From: Serinus canaria
Lineage: Eukaryota; Chordata; Aves; Passeriformes; Fringillidae
Length of the DNA stretch: 64,000 nucleotides
Assembly: GCF_022539315.1 (NCBI RefSeq)
Contig: NC_066343.1
Location: forward strand, 44,895,433 to 44,959,432
Direction of reading: 5' to 3'
Shown piece after piece: positions 37,661 through 50,730 of this stretch. Position 1 is the stretch's first letter, and each line of letters starts with the position of its first letter. The notes under the pieces were generated by a model. That model was given only the letters and a program-made list of their open reading frames with translations. It was not told the DNA's origin and ran no database searches. A program made the translations under genes and the position numbers.

Positions 37661-38150
37661 TCTCTTCTCAACACCAGTGAGGCCACCACTGGAGTTCTGG
37701 TTGAATTTTGAGCTCTTCAGTCCAAGAGAGACACAGACATACTGAATATTGTCCAGCAAAGAGCCACTAAAACCATGAAGGAAATGCAGCATTTCTCCTT
37801 TGAGAAAGGACTGGAGAGTTCAGTTCAGGCTGGAAAGAGAAGGCTCTTCAGGAAAATTATGAATGTATATAAAGACTTAAAGGAAGAATGTAAAGAGGAC
37901 AGAAACAGGCTCTTTAAAGTGACAGGACCAGAGGAAATGGGCACAAACTGAATACATAAAGTTTCCTGTAAACTTCAAGAAGTACTTTACTGTGAGTGTG
38001 ACCAAGCACTAATGCAGAATGCCCAGAGAATCTCCATCCTTGGAGATGGTCCAGCTGTTACAGGTGGTCCTGCTTGATCAGGGCAGTTGGACCTGCTTGA
38101 ACAAGGCAGATTATATCCACAGGTTGCTTCCAACATAAATAATTCATGTT
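37661..38150 (+). mobile_element. Second CR1 LINE 3' end, in tandem
   Basis: Directly after the first element's terminus, the sequence returns to an upstream point of the CR1 consensus: 'ccagtgaggccaccactgga' (37674), 'attgtccagcaaagagccac' (37747), 'tctcctttgagaaaggactg' (37794), 'atgaatgtatataaagactt' (37859), 'tttactgtgagtgtgacc' (37986) and 'ggtggtcctgcttgatcagg' (38062), ending 'cacaggttgcttccaacata'. It carries the 'ctgcttgatcagggcagttg' type of 3' end, unlike the first element, so two different CR1 subgroups are joined head to tail. Confidence 0.88.
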
Positions 38151-41100
38151 CTTTCCTTCAATGACCTCTGGATCAAACACTTTTGTATAGCTATTGTATC
38201 TCCTTAAACTCTAGCCAGCATACATCCTAGGAAAAAAATCCTCTTATTGAATTTTTAGAACTATTGCTAGTATTGTTTTTGTTAATGCAACAATATGTTT
38301 ATATATATTAGTATAAAAAATTCTGCTCTGCTATATATTCTGTTCCTCTTTTTACTTTAGGTTATAGAGTAACTGCTCTCTTTAATCACAAAGCTTTATC
38401 ATCCTGGCTCTCTGAGGAAGATCTGTGTTTTTAGAAGGGATTCAAGAATACATATTTAACACAGTTTTGTTAAATTCTAATCAATATTAATAATATTTTC
38501 AATAAATTTGAATTTCAGTTAATGTCTTTTCTGTCTTTCTGGGTCCACCGACAGAAAAAGAAGAAAAATATTGAAAATTGTAAGTTTATATGTTCTAATG
38601 AATAACTCACACCAGGATGATTATACTTGAAATGAAGCAAACACAATGATACCACGTGCTGTCTATGGGGTTTTATTCAGCAATATTTGCAGTATATTTG
38701 TGCTAGAAATGCAGTATGAATATCTAAAAATGAGAGAGTAATCATATATAACCAATTAATCAATCTTTTGCTTTGTTTTCACGTAATTTTATTATAAAAA
38801 CCTGAGGTGGTGTTTTACTTTTTTGTGGATGACTGGACACAACTGTGAAGTATTAAAATATTTTATTTAGCAGAAAATGGACACACAGAAAGCTCAATGT
38901 TTATGCTTTATCTATATTTTGCAGGATTAAAATATTAATCTGCATAGTTAGACAAATAATGGCACATTTTGTAATTATTCCTGATTTTTGAAATGTCCTT
39001 TTGGCAGTTGAAAATTGACTTGTATTTGCTGCCCAAAAGATTCTGTGACAAAGCAACCCCTGAATGGGGATGAAGAATCCTGGCCACCTGAAGTGTTAAT
39101 TCTTCAAGTCCAACCTGTTTGAACTTCTGGTACAACAAAGTTTTTTCAGAAATCGTTACAGAATCTCTATAACTATCATATTCTAATTACAGAAGAGGAA
39201 CAAACCTAGGAACAGCCTAAGACAATCTTTGTCTCTAAGAATTTTTAAGTGTCTCCATGGACAACATAAAGTGCTTGCAAGCCACAAAGTCATGGAACAG
39301 TTTAACCATGGGAGAAGTCTTTTACTAATGCTGGCTGATAATCAGTTTTGTACCAAGGCATGAGTCCTTTTGTCTCAGATACATATGTACACTGAATGAT
39401 AGTGCCCTGCCTCCCCTTCACAGTCCAGGGATTACAGTTTGTGGTTCCTGTCAAACAATGGCTTTAGTCTCCAAAAGAGTGACTAACTCTGAATGACAGT
39501 GACACCCCTGGTGCCTAGGTTTTCTGCCGTGGAGAAACACAGCCTATGTTGTCATATGTCATACCCTAGACAAAAATTAACTCCCCTATTCTTCAGTCAA
39601 CAGCAAAAACACAATTACACATATTCATAGAGCACCTTATAGCTGACTTTCATAAGAATGCCCGATTAAACCCTGAGGTGTCTTGCACCTGGACACCTAC
39701 ATGTTTTCTTCTAAAACAAACACTTCAGCTGTTAAGAATAAATGCCACTTGTTCTGTCGTTGTTTCCTGAATCTCTCTTTCTTCAATCCATCTTGTTCTT
39801 TATTTTAACTGCCTGTAATCTGTTTGAACAAAATGACAGATGTGAAGCAGCTTATTATCTTCTTTCAGGGTCTTTGGATAGGTAAAATGGAAGAAATGGC
39901 ATTGTATGCCAATGTGTGAGTTTTAACCAATACTGACAGTGACAATATTGCTGTTTGCAATTGTTCTCATTCATAAAAGAGATAAATAGATCTTTCTCAT
40001 AGTGGAGTGCTGGATTTGAAATCTTTCTTTTACTCTGGCTTTTTTTTCCTTTGTATGGTATTGCATTCTCTCTTTGTGCTCTGCATGCTCTGACTCCTGT
40101 TTCTATCTGCAAGTTTGGTAACTGACATCAGCCTCTAACAATGTAGTTAGTTTTCCTTGTTCTCACATTCTGTTCTCTAATACACATTGTTTTTCTTCTT
40201 TTATAATAAAAATTTTTCTGTACTATCCATTAAATACTCATGTCCAGATGAAAACTAATGCACAGAATCTTCATGTAGAATGGTATTTCAAATGATGATT
40301 TCTTCTACAGCATCCATTCTTCCCTCAAAATTTTTAGCTAGTGATGTTTTCATTATCTTTGTTCACTTTGCTGATGCTTGCAAAATGTTATAAGTTTTGC
40401 ATTTCTGTTTATGTGCTGGTTATGTTATGGATTTTTGCTATTTGCAATAGAATGTGAACCTGTATCTGGTTAGTATTTTTCCTGTAATGTGGAGTTCCTA
40501 AAGCCTTTCTTTTTAGAAATATGTTGCAGTTATTTAAAGAGTATTGAGTGCCAAAACACTGTTGGCCTTCCATAAGCTTTGGCCTCATACAGATGACTGT
40601 CTTATATTGGTTAACTCTAGTTATTCCAGTAGTTACTTTTGACCTGTTCCCTCTGTATTGCACTCTTTACCCTTTCACCTACATCTGCTACTGCCATATA
40701 TTTTCTTCTAATTATATCCTCTGTTTGACAGATTCTCACACATATGTGTTGCATAGCTTCCTATAAACCCATTTGTTAGTGTTGTCTTCCTAGTCCTCTC
40801 TATGGGAGTTAAATGAGAAATCAGGCAGAACTTGGAATTAAAAACATCAGATGAATGAGTCAAGGCTAGCTCTAAATAGATAGACATCTTTCTATTATTC
40901 TTTTTTTTTTTCTGGAACTCTTTTTTGCAAATATAAATAGGACTACAGGTCCTTTCTCGGTTTATCTAGTCCTTTGTAGTGTGAAGTGATAGTCATTGCT
41001 GAAGATACTTGCAGGATTTATGGTCTATTCTGTGAAGGACTTCATATCTCTCCAAATAATGAAATTCCTTTGCCGCTGCTTAACTGTGTTTTCTCTAGAA

Positions 41101-41163
41101 TTTTAACTGTTAAGGTACAGCTCCAGCAAGAGAAAATGCTATCCCCTGGTCATTAAAAATTGG
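38151..41163. other. Unique AT-rich DNA, no gene seen
   Basis: No repeat family or exon was recognised. The stretch 38580-38780 is AT-rich but not simple, and could hold regulatory sites; this is a guess. Confidence 0.45.
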
Positions 41164-41267
41164 CTTTTTTGTTTGTTCATTTTCTATTTTTGTGGGTTTT
41201 ATTAGTTGCTTGGTGTTTGGTTTTGGGTTTGGTTTGGGGTTTTTTTTAAGTTTTTGGGTTTTTTTTA
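41164..41267 (+). repeat. T/G-rich low-complexity tract
   Basis: About 100 bases are dominated by T with G runs ('tgtttggttttgggtttggt', 'ttggggttttttttaag'). It is of the same kind as the tracts at 9395 and 27291. Confidence 0.8.
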
Positions 41268-44200
41268 AAGAGAGATTCACAAAATTTGCATTATCCAGTG
41301 TAAATTTAGTCAGGCCTTCAATCTACCTGCTGGATTAAAAGTATTGCCTTTCCAAGTTTTTTTTTTAAATTACCTCTTCAATGAAGCTGAACAAACTGCA
41401 GTCAGATCACACCATCCAGCATGGTTCAAAAGTTTTATTTGCTATGTTGCTCATCACAACAAGGTGTGCAACCAGCTTTCACAAAACAGCTCACTAGCTC
41501 TCAGCAAGATACTACTTTTACTCTGAATGGTCCCAACAGCAGGTCTTCTTGCAAGGCTGTTGTATAAATTCAGCATTTACACAGTTGGGAATGAACACAA
41601 TCTCCCATTACCACAATTTTTGTCTTAAATTTCAAACAGTGGTAGGCAAATTTCACCTGTAGCATATGCACACCGTCTCATGGGAAGCTTAACCCTGTCC
41701 ATGAAAATAGTAATCTAACTGCTGAGGGGCTATAATGGAAACAGTCTCCTATGCCTTCCATGTGGGTTTATCATGAAAGTAGCACAGTTGCTACTTTGCA
41801 GGCACAGTTGCTCATACTCTGCTCCCAGCCCTATGACACGCCTTCCATTAAAATATCTCAGAGACTCTTGAATTCCTCGTTTCCTTTCAAACTATTTTCT
41901 CTATTTCTGTGTTTTCATTTCTTCAGTAAAATTCCTGGTTATCTGTTCAGCATCAACAGCACAGGGATATAATTAGGGCTTGAACTGTTTATAGAAGAGT
42001 GTTTAAGAACAGCAGGTGGGCAGTGTTGTCAGCAGTTGTCTTCTAATCCAGATTTCCTATAGAAAAGAGGTTTTCAAAATTTATCTCTGTTTTTTGTGTA
42101 AAAACTCCTAATAGTGAATCTACTGCTCAACAGTAAATATGCCAATTAGAGGTGAGGGAAAGAAACCTTCAGGTTTTTCTGTCATGGAAAACAAAGGGGC
42201 GGAGAACAGAGAGACAAGAGAAAGCAAGATAAATGAAGAGGATTTAACTTCCTACTGGCTCTCACTTCACAGCTCAATGTTCCTTAGCATTAGGGCAATA
42301 ATGTTGAGAGGCTGCAGAGAGGATCAGGCCATACTGCTAGGCAATGCCTATGCAGGAAGAATACTGCTTGTGTTGAAACTGTGGCACAGGAAATCTCCAA
42401 GGTCTTCTCTGAGGCTTGGTAATGTTGTTCAGAAATCAGGCTTTTGCTTGCTCTAATATAGATGTCCTGGCTTCTATCTCAAGATACTGGGACCTGGCTG
42501 GGGTGTGCACAGAGTCAAGAAGGGGAATGGTATCCTGTCAGCCCCGATCCCAGAGCCGTGATTAAAGTAAAAATGGCACGTGAAGGTGACAGAGGAGAGG
42601 GATGGGAAACAGGGAGAGAGAAGTACGTTGAATTATTTTGCCTTTGGGAGATTTGCCCAAGGTTTATAGAAACAATAAGGCAGTTAAAGGAAAGAATGCT
42701 GCAAACCCAAGGGAGGGTGAGTACTTGGAATCAGGAAAGGCAGTCTGAAACAATCTTCCTAATGAATAAGCACTGAGGACAACAGAGTTATGAGCTTTTA
42801 CTGTGCCTAGTGTCATCTGCAAATTGTACCTACATTTTTTGTAACTTCTCATTATTAGTTACAATAATGCATATTTCTGGAGTGTTACTGTTGTGTTTCT
42901 TCTGTTGGCATAAAATTTCCTCTTTTCCTTTTCCTCTTACTCCACGCCAGCCCCCATCTGGTGAAACAGGATCAAGTTTCATTCTGCAGTCTGAGATGAA
43001 AAAAAAAAGGGAATAATAAGGAAGGGCCCTGGAAAGGAAAGAGTAGCTTGTGGTTTTAAGGGCCTCCTAAGGAATTCCCAGTGTGGGCCACCTCTAACTG
43101 CAAATGCTTTATCTTTGAATGCAAAGTTTATAGTATCTGCTCTAATGTTATGTCTTTGCAGACAGGATTTAATCACTATTCCATGGACAAATTGCCAGAG
43201 AATTCCTGCTTGAGTAATTTGTACCTCAGACAAGCAATGAACCAAATAATTTTGAGAGAATCAGTAGGAACCTATAGTTTTAACACTTTGAATCAAAACC
43301 AAAATTCAGTTTGAGGTTTTGGTTAGAGATATACCCAAACCACCACCCTTGCTATAAATAACTTCACATTTTCGAGATGTTTGGTGTAGTTTTGGATCGG
43401 ATTTTGGGGTTTGGGCTCATTCCAAGTTTGTTTTTCTGTCATTTGATTTCCAGGAAAAGTAGGGAATACTACTCCTGTAATCAGGCAAATTTAATGACAT
43501 TTGTAAGCACACAAATTAGCAGCAGGTATATTTCTTTTTCTCTGATTCATTCTCAGAATTAGTAATTTTGCTGTGAATCTGAGTAGAGAGCAAAAAAAAG
43601 TCTAATTGTATCAATGGAAACACGTTATAATAAATAACATTTTCACAGCAATGGAACTGCTAAACGCTTGGTGTTCCAATTAAACTTTTAAATGCACTCA
43701 TTGCTTTTAAAGGCCAGGATATATGTCAGTCTTTTTTACAACCTCTTGAGAGGTAAGAGAATTCTGATTTTATGGATTTGAGGAGTATCTATCTGTTAAG
43801 AAACCTTTGCAAGAATCTAAGAATGAAAATTTGCAAAAATATAGATGTAAATAGTGGGGAACATATACCTCACCATTTTAATATGCAGGTATGATAAGAC
43901 CCCAGGATAGGTAGATCTCTGTCATGTCATATTTTCACCTTGAAACTAGTTAAGTTTGACTGCTGCCTCTTCCTGTTTCTGGTATTCACCCTGACTTAAA
44001 ACATCATGGTTTCTTGTTATTTTGCACATTAGGTGCAGAAAGCAGAGGTTGGTTTGACCACTTTGGGACACTGGAGGTCAGCATCTTTTCAAGTGCATTG
44101 TTCTTTTGTTGGTGCTGCTGATATTAAGCACATTTTAAAAATATTTCTTTGGCTGTTCCAAGCTGGGTGCTGTCAGAACACGCCATTTTCACTAATACCT

Positions 44201-46105
44201 TTAACTCAAAGAAATGCACTTTGTTGAGGCACTTCAGTAACATTATATCAGTGTACTTTTTGCAAGGTAAAGAATTTTTTTGCCTTAGAGAGTTTGTTTT
44301 TTACTGCTGGATAAGAACATCTTGTGCCTAAAATCAATCATGCAGCCTTTTCTTCTAGCCCCAGTTTTATACTGTAACAGGTATTAAGCAGAAAAATGAC
44401 ATAACCAGCATGCATTTTCTTTGGTCTTATCTGTATTAACCCACCTGGAGAACTATTCACAAAAAACAAATAACAAGTGTAATTAAATAAAAAGAACATT
44501 CATTGAAAAAAAATGTGCTTCATCTCTGTTTGTTTGGGTTCTGTTTTGGTTTTATTTTTAAACACAGAAAAATCACTTTTTTATTGCACATAAAATGTCT
44601 GCATATGGAGTGGATATTGAAATAAAAAAAGAGTAGAGGGGTCTGCTGAGAAACCTGAGTGGTTGGAGGAGCCAAAAACCCACCAGTCGACTGTGGGTTT
44701 TTTTGCTGGCTCATCTGCTACCAGTGCCTCAGAGCTGGACAGGCAAGATGTATATATTCCTCATTTTCAGTTGCCTTCCTGCTTGGCTGACTTCATATGG
44801 AGGTTTTGTGGAGGGATGTTTTTAATGGCAGGATTTCACATAGTAAGGATGTAATTCAGGAAATAAAATTTGGCATGTTGGCATCTGCTAGAGCCATTCA
44901 GCCCATCTAGATGAATGAATGCCTGACATGACCATGATGATGCTGTCTCTTACAATTTTATCTTGAAAACTTTAACTAGTCTGCTGTTGTGAATGTTTCT
45001 AGGGATACAAATCTCTTTTCCATGGTCGAAATGAAAGCTGAAAGTGACAACAGACAAGGATGTAAGTGTGAATTTAAGGTAGATCAGAATCCGTCCTGAC
45101 TACTTTAAATAGGGTGCCCTACTGAACATTTAGAAAATCAAAAAAAGCCTAAAACCAAACCATTTAACTTTCTAAATACATTTGAAATAATGTCTAATGA
45201 AAGCACTTGCTTACAAAAAATTACACCTGCTGTATGGATTTCATAACCCAGTTTGTTTTCTACTGTGTAGATGTAATCAACATATTGGTTCACTCTGAGT
45301 ATGATCCTAGGGAAGTGTTTTCACCATTGACTATATGCTAATAAAAAGTTGGTTTTATCCTTTTTCTGAAACGTTACATAGCAATCTTCAGATCCAAAAT
45401 GGACCTTTTGACATGTCTCAAAATAACATGCAAAGAGCTTTAAATCCTCTTTTGTTCCTCATGTTGCCATCTTCTTTCTAGAAATGAGAATGTTGTCAGC
45501 TTGCATTTCACAACAGCCCTTCAGAGAGACATTTTCTCTTTTTCTATTTTATAGAAATGGAATTGGGAAGGCTGAAGATGTTTGAAATGCTTTCGGGGCT
45601 TATCTGTTTGCTACTATCTTGGAGGCTTTTTCCACATCTGTTTGGTTACAATTCTGGTAAAGCCTGGAAAACAGCAGTTTCTGGACAGGTTTATGAATAC
45701 TGTGGTATATTATATTTTGTCAAAAAACCTTTCTAGAGAGAGATTATTACATAGTTTATATAATTCCTCTGTTACCCTCCGATATGAAGTGGAACAACAT
45801 GGCCATATACATGTTAAATAGGGAATTCGATTACCTTAAAATTGGAAAACTTAAAAGAAGAAGAGAAGGATTATTTAGGATCAAATGGGGTCAAAATATA
45901 ATATTTTTATTCTACTATGCCACATTTTATAAGTTATGAACCTATTTTGCTTAAAAGGTTTTTTCTAGATTATGAACAATTTCCCTTTTAAATAAGCATG
46001 TATATATGTTTTTAAAGAAGATTGTTAGCTAAATATGCAGTTAAACCTCAGTTTGTAGCAGGAAAAGCAAATGCAATTTAAGTAAATTTAAATGCAATTA
46101 AGTAA
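41268..46105. other. Unique AT-rich DNA, no gene seen
   Basis: No repeat family, exon or RNA gene was recognised over almost 5 kb. Adjacent + strand frames at 42139-42456 and 42462-42776 (105 and 104 codons, shifted in frame) have polar translations but no recognisable domain and no clear splice context. Confidence 0.4.
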
Positions 46106-46153
46106 AATTAAATACAATGAGAATTAAAATTTTAATTCTCATTGCATTTAATT
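46106..46153. repeat. 48-bp near-perfect palindrome
   Basis: The two 24-base halves meet with no spacer at 46129/46130 ('gaattaaaa' then 'ttttaattc') and differ at one base pair (A at 46114 against C at 46145). Just upstream (46072-46113) are two or three direct repeats of an 'aatgcaattaagtaaa' unit. Such palindromes can extrude as cruciforms and are prone to deletion. Confidence 0.92.
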
Positions 46154-47684
46154 CAGTTGGATAGATCAATCATCATTCAGACAGGTGATGCCAAATTTGA
46201 TCAATTTCTAAAGAAAGGCCTTGAATCCTGTATGAGACAAAGCCCTGAATTCTGTTTGTGTTTAAAAAACCCTAGTGCAATGTCAGTTGCTTATATTTGT
46301 TTTTGGCAAAAATTCTACATTTGAAAGTTAAACAAACCCCCAAACCCCTGTTTCCTGAACTTCAGAACTTTTGCTTGTGGCAGAAATTGTTCAAATAAGT
46401 TGTTTAGATCCTCAATCAGATTTGTCTTCTATAAATTACACCACCACCATATCAGGGTTATTTATAATGAAAGATAAATGCCTGAAATTTTTTACCTTCC
46501 GTTGCATTTAAAGCGATCTATTTGTTCTGATTTGGAAGTTGAACAAATTTGGAGGCTTTGGCATTCTGAGTAGAATGACACCTCTTTTGTTGGTTCCACC
46601 TATAACACAGATCCTAAACCAGGCCAGCTGGCATGCTCTCATCTTGAAAGATGTCAGCACATCTCTTGGAATGTTTGAATGATGTACATGTACAAATAAA
46701 CACTTGGATCTATCACACACTTGTATCAGCTCTGCCTCATCTTGTGGTCTGGCAGCTGTAATATTCTCCCCATCCTGTCTCCCCACCCTGGTTTGTTGAA
46801 ATGCCCCAAGGATATCAAACTGCAGTAAGCCAGGTGCATCCATTGACTTGTACTTGGTGGATAGCAACGGTAATTTTCTGTTGCTGCTGGGTTTTGTGAT
46901 ATATTGTAGTCTAACTAGATGGAAATGACAAATTATTTAATGACAGTTCATGTCAGGGTCTACAGACATCTGCAGCAATACTGTCACACTTTGAAGTGAC
47001 TCTGCTTCTTAGTTAAAAAATGGCTTTCAGTGTATCTTGACTGTTCTCTGTTCCTCAAAAGGTGACAAACTCAATCTATGCTTGCATTGTAAGGTGTCTG
47101 GGAGCTTCATAGGCTCTGCTGCAGTCACTTACAAGGGTCTCAATGCTATACAGCCAATCAATTTTCAATGTCAACGTGCCATTAAAAAAGTGTCATTAGA
47201 GGATAAGTAAGAAAACCCCTAAACCAAACATCTTAGGAATCAATTTTGAGTGTAGACATTTACTACATAGTTAATCTGACTTTTTGGCATGCACATCTAA
47301 CATGAATTAACACCCAGGACTGCAGATGTTCCCACAGCAAAGCTCCACCTCTGATAGCACAGCACCGTTGCTTCTGCTATCGAGCCTTTTAGGTTTGAGG
47401 ATACGGACTCCACCCTAAGACACCTCAGTTTTTCTCCATTACAGGAATTCATTCTGGTGGAACTGTGAAAAATGGCGTAGATGGCCTGCTGAGTCTTGGT
47501 AACTGTTAAATCCTTCCTAGCAAGAGAGTGCTCGACAGGTAACTGCAATACTGATTTGTATAGCACAGCTGATTATGTCAAACCTCCAGATGTGATTCCG
47601 AGAGTTTTCCAGATACACGACACAGAGGGAGGTAGCAGTCGAATACAGACTTTCTTCTTGTTTCTCACAAGGAAAACTACTAGC
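46154..47684. other. Unique DNA, no gene seen
   Basis: No repeat family or exon was recognised up to the target-site duplication of the LTR. Confidence 0.45.
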
Positions 47685-47690
47685 CACAAA
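47685..47690. repeat. Target-site duplication, left copy
   Basis: CACAAA directly precedes the TG of the LTR and is repeated exactly at 48296-48301 directly after its terminal CA. Six bases is the usual duplication size for alpha- and betaretroviral integrases. Confidence 0.75.
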
Positions 47691-48295
47691 TGTGGCATTG
47701 TGTGTTTTTAGAACCAGTTATTCCTTTTGTAACTCAATAATGGTTCGGCCCTCGGTTCCCCCCATGTACTTCCCTCACAATGGTTTCTCCCTATTGGAGC
47801 TGCCCCCCCTCCCCTGCCTGTCATGGTAACCACCCTCCTTGTCTCGAGAATTCTCTGTGTCAGTCATTCCTTAATTTGATGTATGATTTGCCCCTATGGT
47901 TTTTCCCCTGCCCTGTGTGATCCTCAGTGATTTAGCTGTAACCCACGCTCCTCCCTGGGTCCTCGCTATTGGTAAGTTTTGTGTCTCCTCCTATCACACC
48001 CACTCCCTTTATCTGCGCCCCCCACGGCGTCCCCTTTTTGTCGCCTGTCCCTGAACCCACTGGGGAAGAAAATTGTAAGATCCTTGGTTCTTATCCAGGC
48101 GTACCTCCTCCTTCCTTTGTTTCGGTAGCTCATAGCCGAAGATCCCGCCTGCGCCACCCACGCCGCAGACGGTAACCACTACCCAGGGTTCCGGAGGGAA
48201 TCCAGGAGTGGCACTTCGTGTGGCCATCTTCGGCCGGGCCGGGGGCACCCAGCCGGGCACCCGTACAGTCCCGCGGCCGCGGGAGAGAGGCTTCA
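47691..48295. mobile_element. CpG-rich solo LTR of an endogenous retrovirus
   Basis: A 605-bp GC- and CpG-rich block stands out sharply from AT-rich surroundings. It begins TGTGGCATTG, ends GAGAGGCTTCA, and is flanked by exact CACAAA copies, so the TG...CA ends and 6-bp duplication define an LTR-type insertion. Roughly 30 CpG sites survive, most in the second half (48010-48290), which implies recent insertion or lack of methylation. Inverted CCAAT boxes (ATTGG) lie at 47793-47797 and 47968-47972. I found no clear AATAAA, so the transcriptional direction is unresolved; the CpG-rich second half would suit R/U5 if sense is +. No internal retroviral genes adjoin. The 95-codon antisense frame at 48009-48296 is an LTR artefact. 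I cannot name the family. Confidence 0.75.
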
Positions 48296-48301
48296 CACAA
48301 A
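48296..48301. repeat. Target-site duplication, right copy
   Basis: CACAAA follows the terminal CA of the LTR and matches the left copy at 47685-47690 exactly. Confidence 0.75.
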
Positions 48302-50349
48302 GATAAGTGAAGTGTTACAATTCCTTCTGTTTTCAGTAAATATGGGTATTATTTTCACTGTGCTTCTCAACCATTTTTAATATATTTCAGTGATTTCTGA
48401 AGGACCTGAAGCAGTCAGAGGTATGAGATATTCTGTTAAAAAGAGTTTGGTCTCATGGTAGATCCTGTGGAAAGCCACTATTTCAGTTTGTTTTTGAGGT
48501 TTAATCCCATCACTGCAGACTTAATTTGTGAGAAAGTTCCTTGCTACCTACACAGGAACTTGGAGAAGCGATGTGGAAGATGGTGAAGTTTCAGAGAGGA
48601 AATATCACCTCAGAAATGGGAAACAGGAATTGGGAATGCAATACAGAGTATGTTGCTCTTGAAGGACACTGATGAGTTACTTTTATGTGGCACTAGGCAA
48701 GGCAAGGAAAACTTACCAACACATGGTGGAAAGCCATGTTTGCATGGTGTTACTCTGAGTCAATACAATTTCTATGTTTCCAAGGTGATTACATCAACCA
48801 AATGTCTGTTTATGATACAGAGAAAATAAGTAAGCCTTTGAGAAGATTTTGAAGGAGAAGCAGGTAACTTCTTTCAAGAGTTTTCTACCTTGGATGGATA
48901 TTAGTCACTTCAGTAACTGTCTTATTGGGGAGTATCAAACAGCTGATTGCAGATACGAAGATGTATAAGCTCACCTGATGAAATCTCTGTTGCTTTTTTC
49001 AATTCTTCTTAGAATTTTCTAAGCCCTACAGTAAGAAGGAAAGAATAAAATTAAAATATTCACCTATGGCATTTCATGCTGATACTTTGCTTAGTATGAA
49101 GTGGAAAATAAGTTTGAAATATTTTTAATGCTTTACTAATTATTTGCCAGAAAATTATTGATTAAGCTTTCATTTATTTCACTAATCTTGAGCTGCTGGT
49201 TGAAGCTTTGATTCTTGGGATTCTCAACTAGACTTGCAGACTAGTTCTTCAGAATTTGAATATATGTATACAGTCTTTCTTGTTGGTTTCTTCTCTAGCA
49301 GTTATCAGTGCATCATAAACCTCACTCCTCTTCTAGTTATGCTGCCATCTATGATACTACAATCAAGGAATGGATAATAGAACTTCTTTCTGTTTATTCT
49401 TTTAATTTATTATTTTTGTTACAATCTTGTTTATTGCATCTGTTTCTTCTTAACTGAGTAATCTTATACCTTTGGGGGTAATGGTCATCTGAATGGTTTG
49501 TGTTATGAATTGTTTTCAATTAAATGATATCGAGATACACTAGCTCATTTTTTTCCCCTATAGAACTCAGTTCATACTCAAATGCAGTAGAAAAGCAAAA
49601 TGAGCACAACCTGTTTTACACATTCTGCATTTTCACAGGTAGGTTCTGAGCAGTAGTCTTGTTGTGTAGGGACAACATAACAAATGACCTTAAAAAATGT
49701 TGTCTCCTTGTCTAAAAAGACCAGATCTACCTGTCTGCTATTTCTTCTTCTTCATGGAGGAAATTCTTGGGCAGTTACAAAGCTTTTCAGAAAACAGACT
49801 CAGTTTCCTCTGTCCTTGGCACAGGAATCTTGTTCCATGTGACATTCTGCAGAATCCCTAAATTCAATTCACCTTTAATTTGAGTGATAATACTTTTTAC
49901 TGTTTTCTAGCACAAAAGCTGGAAATAGCAGACACACTTTCCATACAGTGCCTCATTATCTCAACTTCATTTGTATAATGACTTTTTCTTTCAGAAGTAA
50001 TCAAACAGGCTTTTCAAATCCCAGTCCAGCTTTAGGAGATAAACTAGCTCCCTACAGTCATCACTAAAATGCAATCACCATCAGGGTGGAATTTCATTGT
50101 GAGAAGGGTATTGCAGTGACCACTGAGAAAAAGATAATTTTGTATTCACAGTTGAGCCATTATACTTTCATAAAGTGATGCAAGATTTTAAATTTGTTTA
50201 GAAGAGAGCATGTCCCTTAATTTTTACAGTTGACCATGGAAGAATAGTTAGAAGCTTTCAAGAATTCTTGTTATTTACCATGAATTGAAGAAGTAAAAAG
50301 ACACCACACCAATATACTAGATGCAATAAATGTTGAAGAAATAAGGATT
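48302..50349. other. Unique AT-rich DNA, no gene seen
   Basis: No repeat family or defensible exon was recognised. A 45-codon frame near 48520-48660 looks mildly protein-like but ends in a stop and lacks clear splice sites. Confidence 0.45.
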
Positions 50350-50730
50350 GATTGAAGGAATTGAAGTTGAAGGAACTTCATGAAGTTGAACAACAGAAGT
50401 GCAGGATCCTGCTTTCGAGAAAGAATGAGCCCATGCACCTCTATATGCTGAGGAATACTCAGCTGAAGAGCAGCTTTGCAGAAGAGAATATGGGGGCCCT
50501 GGTGGAGCCAGAAATGTGCCCTTGCAGCAGAGGCAGCAAATGGGATCTTGTGCTGTGGTAATGTACTTCCAGCGAGTTGAAGGAGGTGATTCTCCTCAGC
50601 ACTGGTGAGGCAACAATTCTGGGCTCCTCAAAGCAAGGGAGACATGGGCATAATGAAGAATGTCCAGCAAAGGGACATAAAGATGATGAAAAAAATGCGT
50701 AATTTCTCCTATGAGGATAGGCCAACATTA
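50350..50730 (+). mobile_element. CR1 LINE internal fragment
   Basis: 'tgaagttgaacaacagaagt' then 'gcaggatcctgc' (50382-50412), 'gaatactcagctgaagagca' (50453), 'ttctgggctcctcaaagcaa' (50617), 'atgtccagcaaagggacata' (50660) and 'aatttctcctatgaggatag' (50700) follow the CR1 region between the reverse transcriptase and the 3' UTR, in + orientation. Both ends are missing: the 3' terminus with ATTCTATG is absent. The 89-codon - strand frame inside is not a gene. Confidence 0.85.

Noticed and set aside
42139..42776. Two adjacent + strand frames of about 105 codons, possibly one frameshifted gene
   Set aside because: Neither translation matches a known domain, the frames do not continue each other's composition, and no splice signals tie them together.
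47945..48295. CpG island marking a gene promoter
   Set aside because: The block is bounded by TG...CA ends and an exact target-site duplication, so an LTR explains it better than a host gene promoter; promoter activity from the LTR remains possible.
48009..48296. 95-codon antisense frame in the GC-rich block
   Set aside because: It lies wholly within the solo LTR and is explained by its high GC content.
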